From assembly GCA_037954325.1 (NCBI GenBank), contig JBBMNZ010000007.1, positions 11,159,001 to 11,223,000 of the forward strand: a stretch of DNA of 64,000 bases, given 5' to 3'. The translations under genes and the position numbers were made by a program. Below, in pieces: positions 1 through 12,281 of this stretch; within the stretch, counting starts at the first letter, position 1, and the number at the start of each line of letters is the position of its first letter. The notes under the pieces are model-generated. The model made no database searches and was not told the origin of the DNA. It saw nothing but the letters and a program-made list of their open reading frames with translations. This DNA is from Fistularia commersonii. Lineage: Eukaryota > Chordata > Actinopteri > Syngnathiformes > Fistulariidae.

Positions 1-347
1 CATAGCTAAAATGAGTAATAAGTAATCCAAACTGCATTTTAATATTGAATCCCGCTGCACCAAAAAAAGCATCTAAATTCAATTTGGATTTCCAATCCCA
101 AGCGGCATAAGACTGTGACGTCAGTGGCCAATCTTTTTCGTCACGGCTTGTTTGACCTTTCAAATACAACACACTCAGCTGTTTACCTGCTAGCTGATCG
201 CTGTGGCTTGTTAGCATGGTACTTCCTAACGTATTCACGCAAATCTCACGCCCGAGCTAGCCTTGTACTTGGGGCCTCAAAGTTAAGGACCTAGCAGAGC
301 TGGTTGAGACTGAGAGGAGTTTTAGCTCGTTGATAATGGTTTCACAC

Positions 348-588
348 AAATCTTACAATTACGGAACCAGATAGAATTGCAGAAAATTTCCGAATCGGAT
401 GCTCCTGACAGACTTGAGCAGACACTGTTATCACGGTATATTTTGATCATATCAAAAAGGATACCCATAGCTGGGCGTCCCCTTCCAGACACCACCGCAT
501 CGACTTCCTGAAGGACTGAGAAGAGTCTGTAATTTGCTCAATTCACAAATTTTCTGCAATTCCAACCAGTGCTGTAGTTGTAAGATTT
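348..588. repeat. Inverted repeat, arms 348-395 and 541-588
   Basis: Two arms of about 48 bases are imperfect reverse complements of each other, with the shared core around TTGCAGAAAATTT on one side and AAATTTTCTGCAA on the other. They are separated by about 145 bases. Similarity seems to extend weakly outward. This could be a remnant of a foldback or MITE-like element. No target duplication was identified. Confidence 0.6.
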
Positions 589-595
589 GCCATAA

Positions 596-830
596 AGCGT
601 TAGGGAGTAAGTATCAGCTGGTGACTGCGAATGGTTGATTATCTCGCTATGACTTGCGAGTGAGTGACTTGTTTATCCCTGTGATCGAATGGCGACGGGT
701 CCAGAGTGAGTCCTGTCTCTTGGCCAATGACAGCTTGGATCGGCTCCAACCTTGACCCTAAGTGCAGGATAAGCGATATAATGAATGAATGAATGAATGA
801 ATGAATGAATGAATGAATGAATTGATATCA
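596..830 (+). repeat. Family A dispersed repeat copy, ending in a (TGAA)n tract
   Basis: The segment carries the family A 3' signature: a stretch like CCAATGACAGCTTGGAT, then GCAGGATAAGCGATATA, then a simple tetranucleotide tail (781-822). The same order recurs in at least ten other places in the window. The family is a dispersed repeat common in spiny-rayed fish genomes, and I do not know its formal name. The copy is diverged and lacks the head section. Confidence 0.7.
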
Positions 831-840
831 AACCCTTATT

Positions 841-967
841 CTTGCTGAAATCTTGTCGTGGCAGCTGGACTTGAATTTCTTCACTTGAAGACATTTCACC
901 CCTCATCTGGGAGGCTTCAAGTGAAGAAATTCAAATCCAGCTGCCACAACATGAAGATTTCGACAAG
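841..967. repeat. Foldback hairpin made from a Penelope-like repeat end
   Basis: The left arm (841-890) and right arm (915-967) are reverse complements apart from a few mismatches and a 4-base indel, around a loop of about 24 bases. The loop matches the ACATTTCACCCCTCATC section of the repeat ends seen near 41.15 kb, 45.07 kb and 63.86 kb. It looks like two opposed partial copies of the same repeat end, or a terminal inverted-repeat structure. Confidence 0.7.
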
Positions 968-1854
968 ACTTCACCATGACCTGGATGACTGAGAACCTCC
1001 ATAGAAAGATTAAACCATTATATTGTTCTGTACCTTTTTTGTGAGCCAAATTCTTCCCATAAGTAAAAACAAAACAAGATGGCTCCTAACCCTACATCAA
1101 AGTGCAGACGGCAGAATACGAGCGCCGAATCGAACAACGGAGTGTTTTATGCACCTTAGCGTGAATCACGACGGAAACGCAGGTAAGGCCGCAGTTATTT
1201 CCAATCCGATAGAAGGTCGGGTCTCCTCATTGATCACCATTAAAAATGGACAAAGTCATTAGGGTGTTTTATTCTCCGCGCACACAGTCAACAGGCCCTG
1301 GGCTTTGTTGGACCCAATTATATGTGCAGAGCGAAGGAATAATTAAAAAAAAAAGGAAAGCAAGGCTTTAAAAGGGCGGGGAGGGGGGTCTGCACTGGAA
1401 GCTGCATTTACATGTGTAATGAGGCTTAGGCCTCTACTCCCCTTGATCCTCAGACTCTTAACCACTTATAGCCCCCCATGCATCTGCAACACTGCCTGTG
1501 TGTGTGTGTGTGCCTTTTTGACTACATTGTGTGGTTTCACCCTGCCCCCCCCACACACACACATGCACACACACTCCCACATCACCGCTGCTGCCATCTG
1601 CGAAAAGCCCAAATTAACCTTCAGCTCCTAATCACACGGACATGATTAGTCTTCCAGCGACCAAAAAAAAAAACGAAAAGAAAGAAAAAGAAAAGAAAGA
1701 AAGATCATTTCTGGCCCACAGCATTTTAAAAGAAAAGGTTTTTTTATTTGCATGCTCATTAGATGAGGATGCATAAAAACATTTCACACTTTTAATTGCA
1801 GAGCAAAAAAGGTGGAGGAGTGGTGATTTCAAAGTCACTCTAACTTCCCATTTC

Positions 1855-1855
1855 G

Positions 1856-1924
<69 letters not shown>

Positions 1925-2235
1925 CCTCCCTCTCTCTGTCTTTCTTTCTCTCCATCTCTCTCCCGAAATCTCTCTATCACTCTCTCTCTTTGTATCTTCC
2001 TCCCCCTCTTTCCCCCTTTCTCTATGTATCCCAGCATCCTTCTATTTCTCTCTTTCTGCCAATTTCTGTCTCTCCTCCGGTCTCTCCATCTTTTCTCTCT
2101 CTCTTTCTTTCTCCCCGTCACATTTTTTTTCTCTCTGCCCATCTGTATCTGTCTCTCTCCCTCTCTTCCTCTTTCTCTGCATCCCAATTTCTCTGTTTCT
2201 ACTCTTCCCGTCTGTTCTTCCTTTCTATGTCTTCC
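1855..2235. repeat. (TATC)n microsatellite followed by a CT-rich tract
   Basis: About 17 units of TATC run from 1855 to 1924. They continue into a degenerate CT/CTTT-rich pyrimidine tract to about 2235. Open frames over this stretch are compositional artefacts rich in Ser, Leu and Phe, or in Arg, Glu and Lys on the other strand. Confidence 0.95.
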
Positions 2236-2879
2236 CAGAAATGTCCATTGTTGTCCTCAGTTGTTTATGTCAACTTCTTTATGAATTGTCTGCTGATATT
2301 GAATGGAGGCGGTTTTAAGATGCAGATGAGAGGCGGTCGTGGTGGAGATGGTGTCGGTCGGAAGGGCACAGGCTTGACAATTTTCTCCTCCGTTCATTTC
2401 CATATGATACGTGAGTTTGTTTTTACATTGGATTTTGTGATTTCAGCAATTTTAAGGTTATATATGCAATTTTATTTATTTATTTATTTATGTTTTTATT
2501 TTCAGAGTTGGAGCTTTCCTTCTTAAAAAAAAAAACACCTCAAAGCGCTTATTTGTGAAATATGGTGGCTCCGCACCGACGCACAATGGCCGCACAGTAC
2601 CCGTTGGGCCAAAAGGAACGGACCAAAGCATCAGAAAACGGGTTTTTGATTTCGAAATTAGATTCAATTTTTGCTCCAAATCCCCAGAATGCTGTTAATC
2701 AACTAGGCGCCTCTGACCGGGGGGAACAGTTCTCGGAAATTGAGATAATTAAGTCAATTTTTCTCCCGCTACGTGTGGTGATGGGAAACTGGCACAATGC
2801 CACAGAACCTAAGAAAATGCACTTTGATCAGCTTATGCTCACTTTACCCAAGAGCTGAATTATATTAAAATTATGAGTG

Positions 2880-3090
2880 AAATGATAGAACACTTGCATG
2901 TCTTTATCTGACATGTGAATAAGAGACTTAATTATTGTATGTCTGTAAATGTGAATGACTGTGTGTCCATATGTGGCCTTACAATGGGCTGGCACCTCAC
3001 ACTGATAAACATCTGGGATTGGCTGGAGCCCTCCTGTGATCCCAAGTACAGGAACAGCAGTAAAGATCATGAATGAATGAATTAATGAAA
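2880..3090 (+). repeat. Family A dispersed repeat copy
   Basis: The order matches other family A copies: a section like TGTATGTCTGTAAATGTGAATGA, a section like ATATGTGGCC, a section like GGGATTGGCTGGAGCC, and a final ATGAATGAATGAATTAATG tail. It is diverged and 5' incomplete. Confidence 0.65.
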
Positions 3091-4435
3091 TAATTCAGGC
3101 TCATTTATAGTCACGTTAGATTCACAAATAGGTTTAACTGTTTCAAACATCAACCAACTCCGCCTACATATTTCCCATGTGTGCTTTACGTTGCCATGGT
3201 TGTAACTCAGTGCAGCCACTTGGGGCGGTGCAGAGTTCAGCGTTCCGGTTCAGATAATAAAAAACATGGCAACGTTGGAAGGTTGGACGAAGAATGCTTC
3301 TCCCTGGTTCTACCAGTATCACGTTTTGTTATTCTTCTCTGCTCCTTTCACTGGAGGCAGTTGAACATACTGCGCAACAATGCTTCCCAATAACTTCTGG
3401 TTGGTACCATTCCGTTAGTTGCATTTGGCTACGCAAGAAATGAACGAATAACATTAAATGCAGCAGCATTTAGCATATATGAGCCTTCACTTTGGGCAGA
3501 CACATAAACACCTTTTATCATGGCAAGTTCCCTTCTCCCGTGTTGACGCTCATATTTGCATAACACAAATGTTGCATTATTACGCTATATATATATTGCC
3601 TCGAAAAACCTTGACGCTCATCATCAAATACTTTGAAAATTGGACTGTCTGGTAAAGAAATGTCCATTTGAATATTTTCAATAGTGCACTGAGCATTCAC
3701 TGAGCATTTAATTAGTAACTCAGTAACTATAAAATATATTAGTCTGTGAAGCCTCTCTCTGTGAAGGTTACGGTCAATTGTTGTCCAATCCTGTTGTAAA
3801 ACTGGATTTATTCATTTATAATTTTTTCCTTGGAGTTGTTTCACTTCTTGTTCAAGACGCATTTTCACTTCTAAAAGGTTGTGCAGAGTCTCTGCAATCC
3901 AACTAAAGATGTTGGGGTTGGACATGGGTCAGAGAGGGTTTATTAGATTAATGAATGACTTGTCTTTCAGCAACTAGGTTGATCGGGTTTGTTATGTCAA
4001 AGTATAAGTTATAATGACACGTACAAATTACCGGAGACTTATCTGATTGGGTATCAGTGAAGCTGATGTGCAGATTGAAAACTCGAGAAGTCCGTTTGTT
4101 TTCTCAGGCTGAGGCTGAAAGCGATCTCTCAGTTTGGCAAAGATGGCTTCTGTGAGTGAAAGAAGAATAATTTCAAACTGGAAAGATGGTCGCTGAACAG
4201 ACGAGGGGGTCTTCAACACAACCTTTTCGCCCACGTACAACGCCGTGCTGAGATTTGTCCCGACACACACTTCCACAGATCCGCCTGCACCCTGCAAACC
4301 ACCTGGGGAGTTCAAAAACCTAAACCAGGCCCTGGCGTCTAAGGACTTTTGAATTTTTTTTCAATATTTTTTCTTTATTACGATACCTTTTTTTTTCCCA
4401 ACGCAAACAAAAAAAATGTCATAAATAAATAGGGG

Positions 4436-4695
4436 CGGTGCAGTGATTGGCTGGGTTCATTGGAGACTAAATTTGACAGTCAGACTTTTGTCTGAAAGAG
4501 TGGATGGTTGTATGTTTCGACGACGGTCAGTGGTTGTATTTCTCCATAGGTGGCCTTGTGTCAAACTAACAATGAGTCCAGGGTAAACATACTCAATTTT
4601 CTTCTCTTGCTCAATGCCAGCTGAGACAGGCTCCCACAACACAGTGACCCTGAGCACAGGATAAGCAGCATAGATAATAAATGAATAGATAGGTG
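4436..4695 (+). repeat. Family A dispersed repeat copy
   Basis: It contains GGATGGTTGTATGT, GGTGGCCTTGTG, ATGCCAGCTGAGACAGGCTCC and CACAGGATAAGCAGCATAGA in the family order, then a short ATAAATGAATAG tail. It lies in otherwise unremarkable sequence. Confidence 0.7.
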
Positions 4696-6189
4696 ATCAT
4701 AAGATCAATTTCTGCAGGATTGTCGCATTGGGTCCCTGAAAAGACGGAACTGACTCGCTGGATCGTAAAAATCTTAGAAATTGATCTGTTCAGACTCGAT
4801 CAGTCTAAAGTAACTTAGCTTTTATCTACTGGTTGAGTAAGATAAAAGTAATTCTGCATTAGATGAAGCAGAACAAAAGGTAGATTTTGAATGATTCCAA
4901 ATCTCCGATATTTGAATGTTCTTCTGTCGATCTGCACTGTAGGCTATGTTTAACTTGTAGCAAGACTTTGTTGGCACAAAGCTAACATGACACAGCATAA
5001 GGTACATTAAAAGCCATGTGGATTTTTTTTTTTTTTCCTAGCCTGAAGGCTGCATAATGCACACAGCGATTCCTGCAGAACAGGTTAGTAGAATAATCAT
5101 TACTAAAACATTACAGTGTGGAGCTTATTAGTGAGGATGTCAAACCCACTTTAACTGAGCGAGCGTTCATGGGTCCCCGCTGCCCCCGCCAGTCGGTCCG
5201 CTCACACACTCTAACCTCCGTTTACATTATAAGCAGCACTACGTACGTTTTAGTTGGATTGAAGCCCACTCTCACTTAGCTGTTTGGTAGGGGACCACCA
5301 TATCATGAATTATAAAAATCTCCACGCGTTGGTTCTCCAGGTGGTATTTCATTCATTGTTTTGCATTGCATGCATTGTATTTAATGACTTCACATAAAGC
5401 TTCCCTCAAGGCTGCGCTCAATGACCTTTACATGTAGGATATTCCCCGCGGCAAAAACGGCGCAGGAGAAACAACGAAACTAACAGCTGTCGTGGGAAAA
5501 GAGTTTAACGCTAATGTTCTCAAATACATCGTGAATATTGTTTCCTTATGAGGAGATGGTTGATATGCCAGCCCTGCAGGATACACCGTTGTTATGTTAC
5601 GCTCCAAGCCACTACCAACCCCCCAGTTCCCTCCAACCTGTAAATGCTAATTGGTTTTGATTCATATTACTTCATGCAATTAATTTGAAGAGTACTAACA
5701 ACCCTTTCCCACCTTTTGGTTAGCCTTGGGTCCAGATAATACTTCATTTGGCTTGCCTCAATCCACTCAACATTTTTGCATCGTTTCCCTGAGGAGGTAT
5801 TTGATACTGAGAACCTTACTGTTAAACGTGTTTCTTTTTTTCTTTTTTTTTTTAAACTAACTAAAGTTGCAAAGCTCTTTCACCCTTTTACTGTATATTT
5901 TTTCTCAGATTTTACCCATGCTGCGACGGATACGATCTCCGAACCTCAATTATTACATAACAATTATTACTATTATGTGTGTCACTGCACTTTTGAGACT
6001 TTTGACCTGTGGATCTGCTCCGTCCATCACTGATGCTGGAATTGATCATTCAACAGAAGTAGTTGGTGTTCAGCATAAAAACGTTGTGTGCAGAATTCTC
6101 ATTCCTAAAACTCATTATATGTCAACGCATTATGAATTCTTCATGCCGTAAAATCCCCCATGGGTATGTGGATACCACGCAACGCGTGT

Positions 6190-6360
6190 TCACATCCATC
6201 CATCCATCCATGGTCTACCATTTATTCTACTCAGAGTCGTTCAGCTGCTGGAGTCCATCCCAGCTGCCAGTCAATCACAGGGCCACATATAGAGACATAC
6301 AGAACTCCATATACTCTCCCATTCGCAGACCGTACAGAGATGTGAGAACATTCACTCCCT
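6190..6360 (-). repeat. Family A dispersed repeat copy, reverse orientation
   Basis: The + strand shows CATCCATCCATCCATGG followed by GGAGTCCATCCCAGCTGCC and GGGCCACATATAGAGACATAC. This is the reverse complement of the family A 3' part with its GGATGGATGG tail. Confidence 0.7.
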
Positions 6361-6895
6361 CATCGGTGTCCTTGAATATCGCGAATAGTGGCTCAAATAA
6401 AATGCATTATTATTATTCCCATGCCAATCATGTCTGCAAACCCAAGGAACAGAGACCCTCTTCCTCGGAGGCCGAAGCACTCACCAAAGCGCCACAGTGC
6501 CCCCTTTATCACTCATTCATCAACCTGCTGATAATTAAACCTCACAGCCCCCCCCCCCTCCGATCTTCCGTGCTGTTTCAGCACTGCGCCCAGTGTCGCG
6601 GATGTAAGAAACAACTGTCTCAAAACTCTGCCACATAACGCACGATAACTATGGCGTAAACAATAGGACTTGATACCCGGTGCAGGAGGCAAAGGATTAT
6701 ATATACATAATTTGACATTCAGAGATGCTGGGTAGCAACGTGTCCGCATCGCCCACACAGTCAAGCCTCGCTATAAACCCGCTTGTGACAACAAGCATCC
6801 GGAGTGTAAATTATGTGTTTCTGTCTGTAAAGTACTGTAAATATATAACCATATTTTTAAACATCCACATTCTCAGATTTGATCAAAAAACATGC

Positions 6896-6960
6896 CTTTC
6901 ACCATCATCATCATATTATTATTATTATTATTATTATTGTTATTATTATTATTATTGATG
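6896..6960. repeat. (TTA)n trinucleotide microsatellite
   Basis: A CATCATCATCATA lead-in passes into an ATT/TTA run interrupted by single G substitutions. The neighbouring sequence to about 7030 is also AT-rich. Confidence 0.9.
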
Positions 6961-9034
6961 TTGTTATTATCATGATTATATGACCTATTGTTTTTATTTA
7001 TCCATTTATATATTTATTTATTTATTTTAGATGAAACAGCTGAAAGTTTCCATGTGTGCATTCTGTAAAATTGAAAAGTTACCCATTGCCACTTTTTGCA
7101 CTGTGGGACCTTTTTGCTGGTTTTTAGAAGCTTCTATTTTGAGGCAAGGTCACTAAAGGTGCATGTCTCAAACACCTGGGCCACAGCCATCCCAACCGTA
7201 GCCCCCTTAGTTCCTTTGGGGGCTAAAACCTAAAAGTGTCCCTTGGGAGGATGCTTCCTGGAATGAGATTCGAACTCAATAGTTCTTAGAACTTGTTTTT
7301 CCCCCAAAAAGAATAGCAATCTGTGGGAAATTGTCAAATAATCTTCTTTGTACAATGCAACTTGCTCACTGACACGGGAAATATCTGGTCACTTTACCAG
7401 TACAACTTAAAAAATGAAACATCCAGACATGCGGAGCTGAATTGTGAAGCTTGGGAAAAAAATTGGCATGCACAACAAATGAGGCCACAAGCACGGCGCT
7501 TCGCTCTTGGTTTCACAAACACTTTTTTTTTTTCATAACTGTATACGGCAGGGGGAAACGCAAACACTTTTGATTTATTTGCACTTATGCTTTTCCAGCA
7601 TTTATCCGTCCAGCCCCTTTGTGCCGAATTTGTCAGCTCCCACTGTTTACAGCGAGGTATATCAGAGGTGCAGTCATGCGAACCCGTCTTACCGACTGTG
7701 TCAGACACATGGTGGCGTGCAAATGTAGAGTGCACGTTCGTACGCCCACGCGCATGCTGTTTGCACACAGTCGTCAGTGTCGCACTTTTAATATGTCACA
7801 TCGAACCCCGGTTTACGTGGCTAATGAGCAGCGCTCCATTGTCTCCCGTCGTGCGCTATGTTATCACCCAGCCTGCTCACGGAGTGTCAGCTCCCTGGCT
7901 CAGGTCTATTTTTCCATGGAACCACAGAGAAAATCAGATTAACCTAAGCCTTTTAACTGCGGTTGGGTTTGATCCCATTTGAGAGCTGGCAACGCAGCCC
8001 AGTTTGTTTGTCTTAAGAGGCAGAAACGAGTGATGAGAGGGGGTTGGCGGGGCGGGGGGGCCGGTGGCTGAGAAGCGAGAGACGAAACTGGTTGGAAAAG
8101 ACTGAGCGGCCACTCCGGAGGGGCACAAATCAAGCCAGGTCGCCTTTCGATCTCCGAGGTTTTTTAACTGACGAGAGATTTGTTTGGTTTGGTTGAAGGT
8201 TAGGTTATTGTGCCCTATTTATCTGTTGCTACCCATTTTTTTTGTTTTTGATAATCTTGGAGGGAGGCTTGTGAAATCAATAACAATCCTATTATTTCCT
8301 AGTCCTATTAAATCATATTTATTTTGATTTTTTTAGCAAATATTAAGTGTTTACTATCTGTGTGTGTGTGTGGGGGGGGGGGGGTTATTGAAGCAGCCAT
8401 TTAGCTGCATTCATTTACTTATTCATTTACTTATTTGTCTGTATTTAATGTTAATGTATTTATTGATTTTTTTTTTTTTTTTTCATTTTTTATGACAAAT
8501 ACAAAGTGATTTAATAGTTTTAAACAGGGGGTCATTAAATCAATTACATTGTCTTAATTAATATATCTATTTTTTATTTGTCTGTATCCATGTATATATA
8601 ATTTTACTTTTTTTTTAATATTTGTCATGACAAATATTAAGTGTTTTAAAAGTCTTAAAGGTAGGGTTATTAAATGAGCAATACAATATTTAACAGTATC
8701 ATGTCTAAAACAGAGACAGAGATGATTTTGTTGTTTTTGGTTGATCAATTTAACTAACAATACATAATAATCTGAAAGTTAATCACTGATTACACAAGAA
8801 AGTTATACGCAAGTGTTGTTTTCTGTTACAAATCCTTGAAGTATCATACACCACACAAACTCACACACACGCACACACACAAGAGGGAACTTGATCTAAT
8901 TTTAGTTTTACGGCTCTTGACACTTAGGGTTACCTGAGTCACTGCGGCAGAGAATGAGGGCAGAGATTTGCATCACTCAGAGAAGAAATATTGAGACTTC
9001 ACCTATCACTCCATTTTTTAAGATAGCATATAGG

Positions 9035-9038
<4 letters not shown>

Positions 9039-9071
<33 letters not shown>
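9039..9071. repeat. (TA)n dinucleotide microsatellite
   Basis: About 15 uninterrupted TA units. Confidence 0.95.
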
Positions 9072-9075
<4 letters not shown>

Positions 9076-9609
9076 TGGCTATTATTCAGGCTCAGTGGCA
9101 TGGCTTCTAGATTATATCGCAATATCTATGTTGACACTGATGGCGACAAACAGTCGCACTAACATGATGACTTAATTTGCATTTCAACATTTTGGTTTGT
9201 TATATCAATAATTATTGATAATCTTTTCAACTTGAATGCTTATATGAGAGACATTTGGAAGAACAGTGTTTGTTATAAAACTGGGATAACCAGACATATA
9301 ATTGTATCAAAGGAATTGACATTGTTCCCTACCTCCTTCGCACTGACCCATCTAACTTATGGAAAATCCACGTGCTCATTCTTGTCACTTTATAACAGCG
9401 GTTTTGTTCTCGGGATTTGAATCACGGGATCAGTCGAAATAATGAAAGATGTCTTTTTTGGGGGGCTCCAGAGTTATGCTTTGCCCTTGTAGCCACCATT
9501 TGGTGGTGGTTTTAAAAATGGTGATCAAAAAATATCACTCAGCGCCTTACAGCTTGTCTATTAACACATTAAACAAAACTAAAGTACATCTAATTGGTTA
9601 TATATTTTG

Positions 9610-9960
9610 GCCAGTGTAAAAAAAATATAAAAAAATAGATAAATAGATAAATTAATAAATACACACTTTTATTATGAATACTTACATAAATACATAATTT
9701 TATTATTATTAATTCACAGCAATGATTCACCATTTCAGTGTTATGCTCAGTAATGAATAAATGAATAGATATATAAACAAATTACAGAATAAAAGAATAT
9801 ATAAATGAAAATGAAATGTAAGTAGATTAATTAATAAATAAATACATTATAAATACATAAATAAATAGATAAATAGATAAGTAAATACCTAAAAAAATAG
9901 AGGAACAAATATACAAAAGAAAAAACAAATAAAATGTAAATAAATACATAATTTCATGAA
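9610..9960. repeat. A-rich low-complexity tract of the AAATA/AATACATA type
   Basis: Degenerate repeats such as AAATAAATAGATAAAT and ATAAATACATAA fill about 350 bases, with one AT-poor interruption near 9715-9760. A similar but longer tract follows the SINE at 31.0 kb. No gene is visible. Confidence 0.8.
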
Positions 9961-10874
9961 TTTATCAATGAATCATTACATAAACTGCAGGATTGAATGG
10001 AAAAAGAAAAATGCAGTGCAACCCCCTATGTAAAATATGAAAGTTATTGCGCCCTTTTCAAGGCAGACTTGCTCAGAGCCCTTTGATTTGTCCTCTCCTG
10101 AATCAATATCTCGATTAAAGAGCTGCAACACACTTCCAGGGCAGCCCTTTGCTCACCCTTTGGTATTTTTCTGACTGTATGCAGAGCGACAGATATCATA
10201 CACTGCTGTGTGTGCAGGAGAAGAAGCCGCAAGGAAATCCCATATACGACAAATAACCTGCAGTTAGAGAAGCCTGTCAGCTCGGCTGTTCTATCTCACG
10301 GGCAGCCGAGGGGGTCACAGCGACAGATCAACTTCGTTTGGCTGTAGCACCGCCGACATCCAACTCCCGGGTTGAGTACGTTTGAAATCGCTAAATGTTA
10401 AGGCTGTCTGAAACACACGTCACATCCCACACACACATATAGGCATAGCACTTTACTCACTTCATGAGCACGGATACTCAAATATGCAGTGGAACACATC
10501 TGACACGTAGCTGGGCGAATGGGAGAGGGAAAACAAGGATGAACCAAAAACAAAGACATGCAGCGATGGAGGAGGGGTGCGCTTGCATGTTGTGTTCATC
10601 TGTTGATCTGACAATTTTTGCTCCTGTGACACAAACACCCCATTCAGATCATGCGATAGTTTAAAGCTACCAAATGCAAAATGATTTTGGTGTAACTGGT
10701 GTCTCTCTGGCAGTTTCGAGAATGTGCACACACTGGAAGGACAAACCTGTGACTGTAGGCTCAATTTGTAGAACCGTCGTCCCTCCCCCTCTTTGATGAT
10801 TGTGAGAATTTGAGTCATTGTGAACTGTTCATACATTCATTGCGTTGAGCTTCTTCTCCTCTCGGCTTTTCCCT

Positions 10875-11174
10875 TCAGGGGTAGCAACAGCGAATCAACC
10901 TTCTCCATCTAACCCTATTTTCCGTATCCTCCTCTCTCACATCAACTACCTTCATATCCTCTCTCACTACGTCCATTCTCCATCCTTTCATTCTGGCCGA
11001 TAGTCTTCTATCCCATAGTACCCCTGACACTTTTCTCCACCCACTCCAACCTTCTGGAACCCGTCTCTTCACCTCTTTGCCACACTCTCTGCTGCTCTGG
11101 ACTGTTGAGCCCAAGTACCTGATATCCTCCAACTTCTTGATCTCCACTCCCTGTTCCATCTGAGTTCCTCTCAT
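10875..11174 (-). pseudogene. LINE C-terminal fragment after the reverse transcriptase
   Basis: The frame contains KKLEDIRYLGSTVQSSRECGK and later VREEDTENRVRWRRLIRC, which in this LINE family lie after the reverse transcriptase and at the extreme C-terminus. A section in between is missing, since the two motifs are normally further apart. Confidence 0.85.
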
Positions 11175-11178
11175 TCAC

Positions 11179-11412
11179 TCACATATACTCTGTCTTGCTG
11201 CGACTGACCTTCATTCCTCTTTTTTCCAGCGCATACCTCCACCTCTCTAGATTTTCCTCAACCTGTTCTCTGCTCTCACTGCAGATCACAATGTCATCTG
11301 CAAACATTATGGTCCATGGAGTTTCCTGTGTAATCTCATCTGTCGGCCTGTCCATCACCACTACAAACAGGAAGGGGCTCAGAGCTGATCCCTGATGGAG
11401 TCCCACCTCCAC
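11179..11412 (-). pseudogene. LINE reverse transcriptase fragment carrying the FADD catalytic motif
   Basis: The 77-residue frame begins VGLHQGSALSPFLFVVVMD, a conserved reverse transcriptase block, and has the catalytic FADDIVICSESREQVEENLE about 30 residues later. It ends at SRSKTEYM, where the family normally reads on into CV; here a stop or frame change breaks it. The two catalytic aspartates (ADD) are intact. Confidence 0.92.
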
Positions 11413-11439
11413 CTTGAACTTCTCTGTTACACCTACAAC

Positions 11440-11835
11440 TCACCGCACCACTGTCTCACAGCTAGCATACATGTCCTGCGCCAGTCTATCATACTTCTCT
11501 GCCTCCCCAGACTTCCTCACACAATACCAGAGCTCCTCTCTTGGCACCCTGTTGTGTGTTTTTTCTAGGTCTACAAAAGGGCGATGCAGCTCCCTCTGAC
11601 CTTCTATGTACTTCTCTATCAGCATTCGCAAAGCAAATACTGCATCTGTAGTACTCTTTCTAGGCATGAAGCCATACTGCTGTTCCCAAACGCTGACTTC
11701 TGCTCTCAGTCTAGTTTCCACTACTCTTTCCCATAACTTAATTGTATGGCTCATTAACTTTATCCCCCTATAGTTGTCGCAATTGTGCACAGCCCCCTTA
11801 TTCTTAAAAATGGGCTCCGCACATTTCATTTCCAT
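11440..11835 (-). pseudogene. LINE reverse transcriptase fragment, N-terminal half
   Basis: The 131-residue frame contains NYRGIKLMSHTIKLWERVVE, then EQQYGFMPRKSTTDAVFALR, then FVDLEKTHNRVPREELWY. These correspond to conserved reverse transcriptase blocks; the palm aspartate is present in FVDLEK, but the usual ..KAYDRVP is altered to THNRVP. It continues, after a frame change, in the fragment at 11179-11412. It belongs to the LINE spanning 10853-13195. Confidence 0.9.
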
Positions 11836-12005
11836 TCTTCAGGCATAGTCAGAAATTATATTGCTGCCTCTCCTAGACACTTCAGCAATTCCACAGGTAT
11901 ATTATCAGGACCAACTGCTTTTCCACTCTTAATCCCCTTAAATTCCTTCCTCACTTTGCTTTTACTAATCACTGCTACTTTGTGGTCTGCAATACCTTAC
12001 TTCTT

Positions 12006-12281
12006 CTACACCGCCTCTCTTTCATTTTCCACATTCATCAGCCCTTCAAAGTACATTTTCCATCTTCCCATCACTCTTGTAGCATCTGTCAATACATTTC
12101 CCTCTCTATCCTTTATTACCCGGACCTGTTGTACATACTTTCCATCTTTATCTATCTGTTTTGCCAACTCCTGCACTTCCTCATTCCACCACAAAGTCTC
12201 CTTATCTACTTTTCTTCCAAATTCACCAAGTACTGTCCTACCTGTCTCCCTGAAAACATTACAGTAGATGTAGTTGTCCAA
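12006..12281 (-). pseudogene. LINE linker between endonuclease and reverse transcriptase
   Basis: The 91-residue frame carries VFRETGRTVLGEFGRK, WWNEEVQELAK and VIKDREGNVLTDATRVMGRW in order. This is the usual linker arrangement ahead of the reverse transcriptase of the same element. A section between NEEVQELAK and QIDKDGKYVQQV appears deleted. Confidence 0.85.

Noticed and set aside
116..123. TGACGTCA, a perfect CRE-type site
   Set aside because: A single 8-mer far from any recognised promoter is expected by chance in a window of this size.
1912..2526. Long open frames on both strands
   Set aside because: They lie in the (TATC)n and CT-rich tract; composition alone explains the lack of stops.
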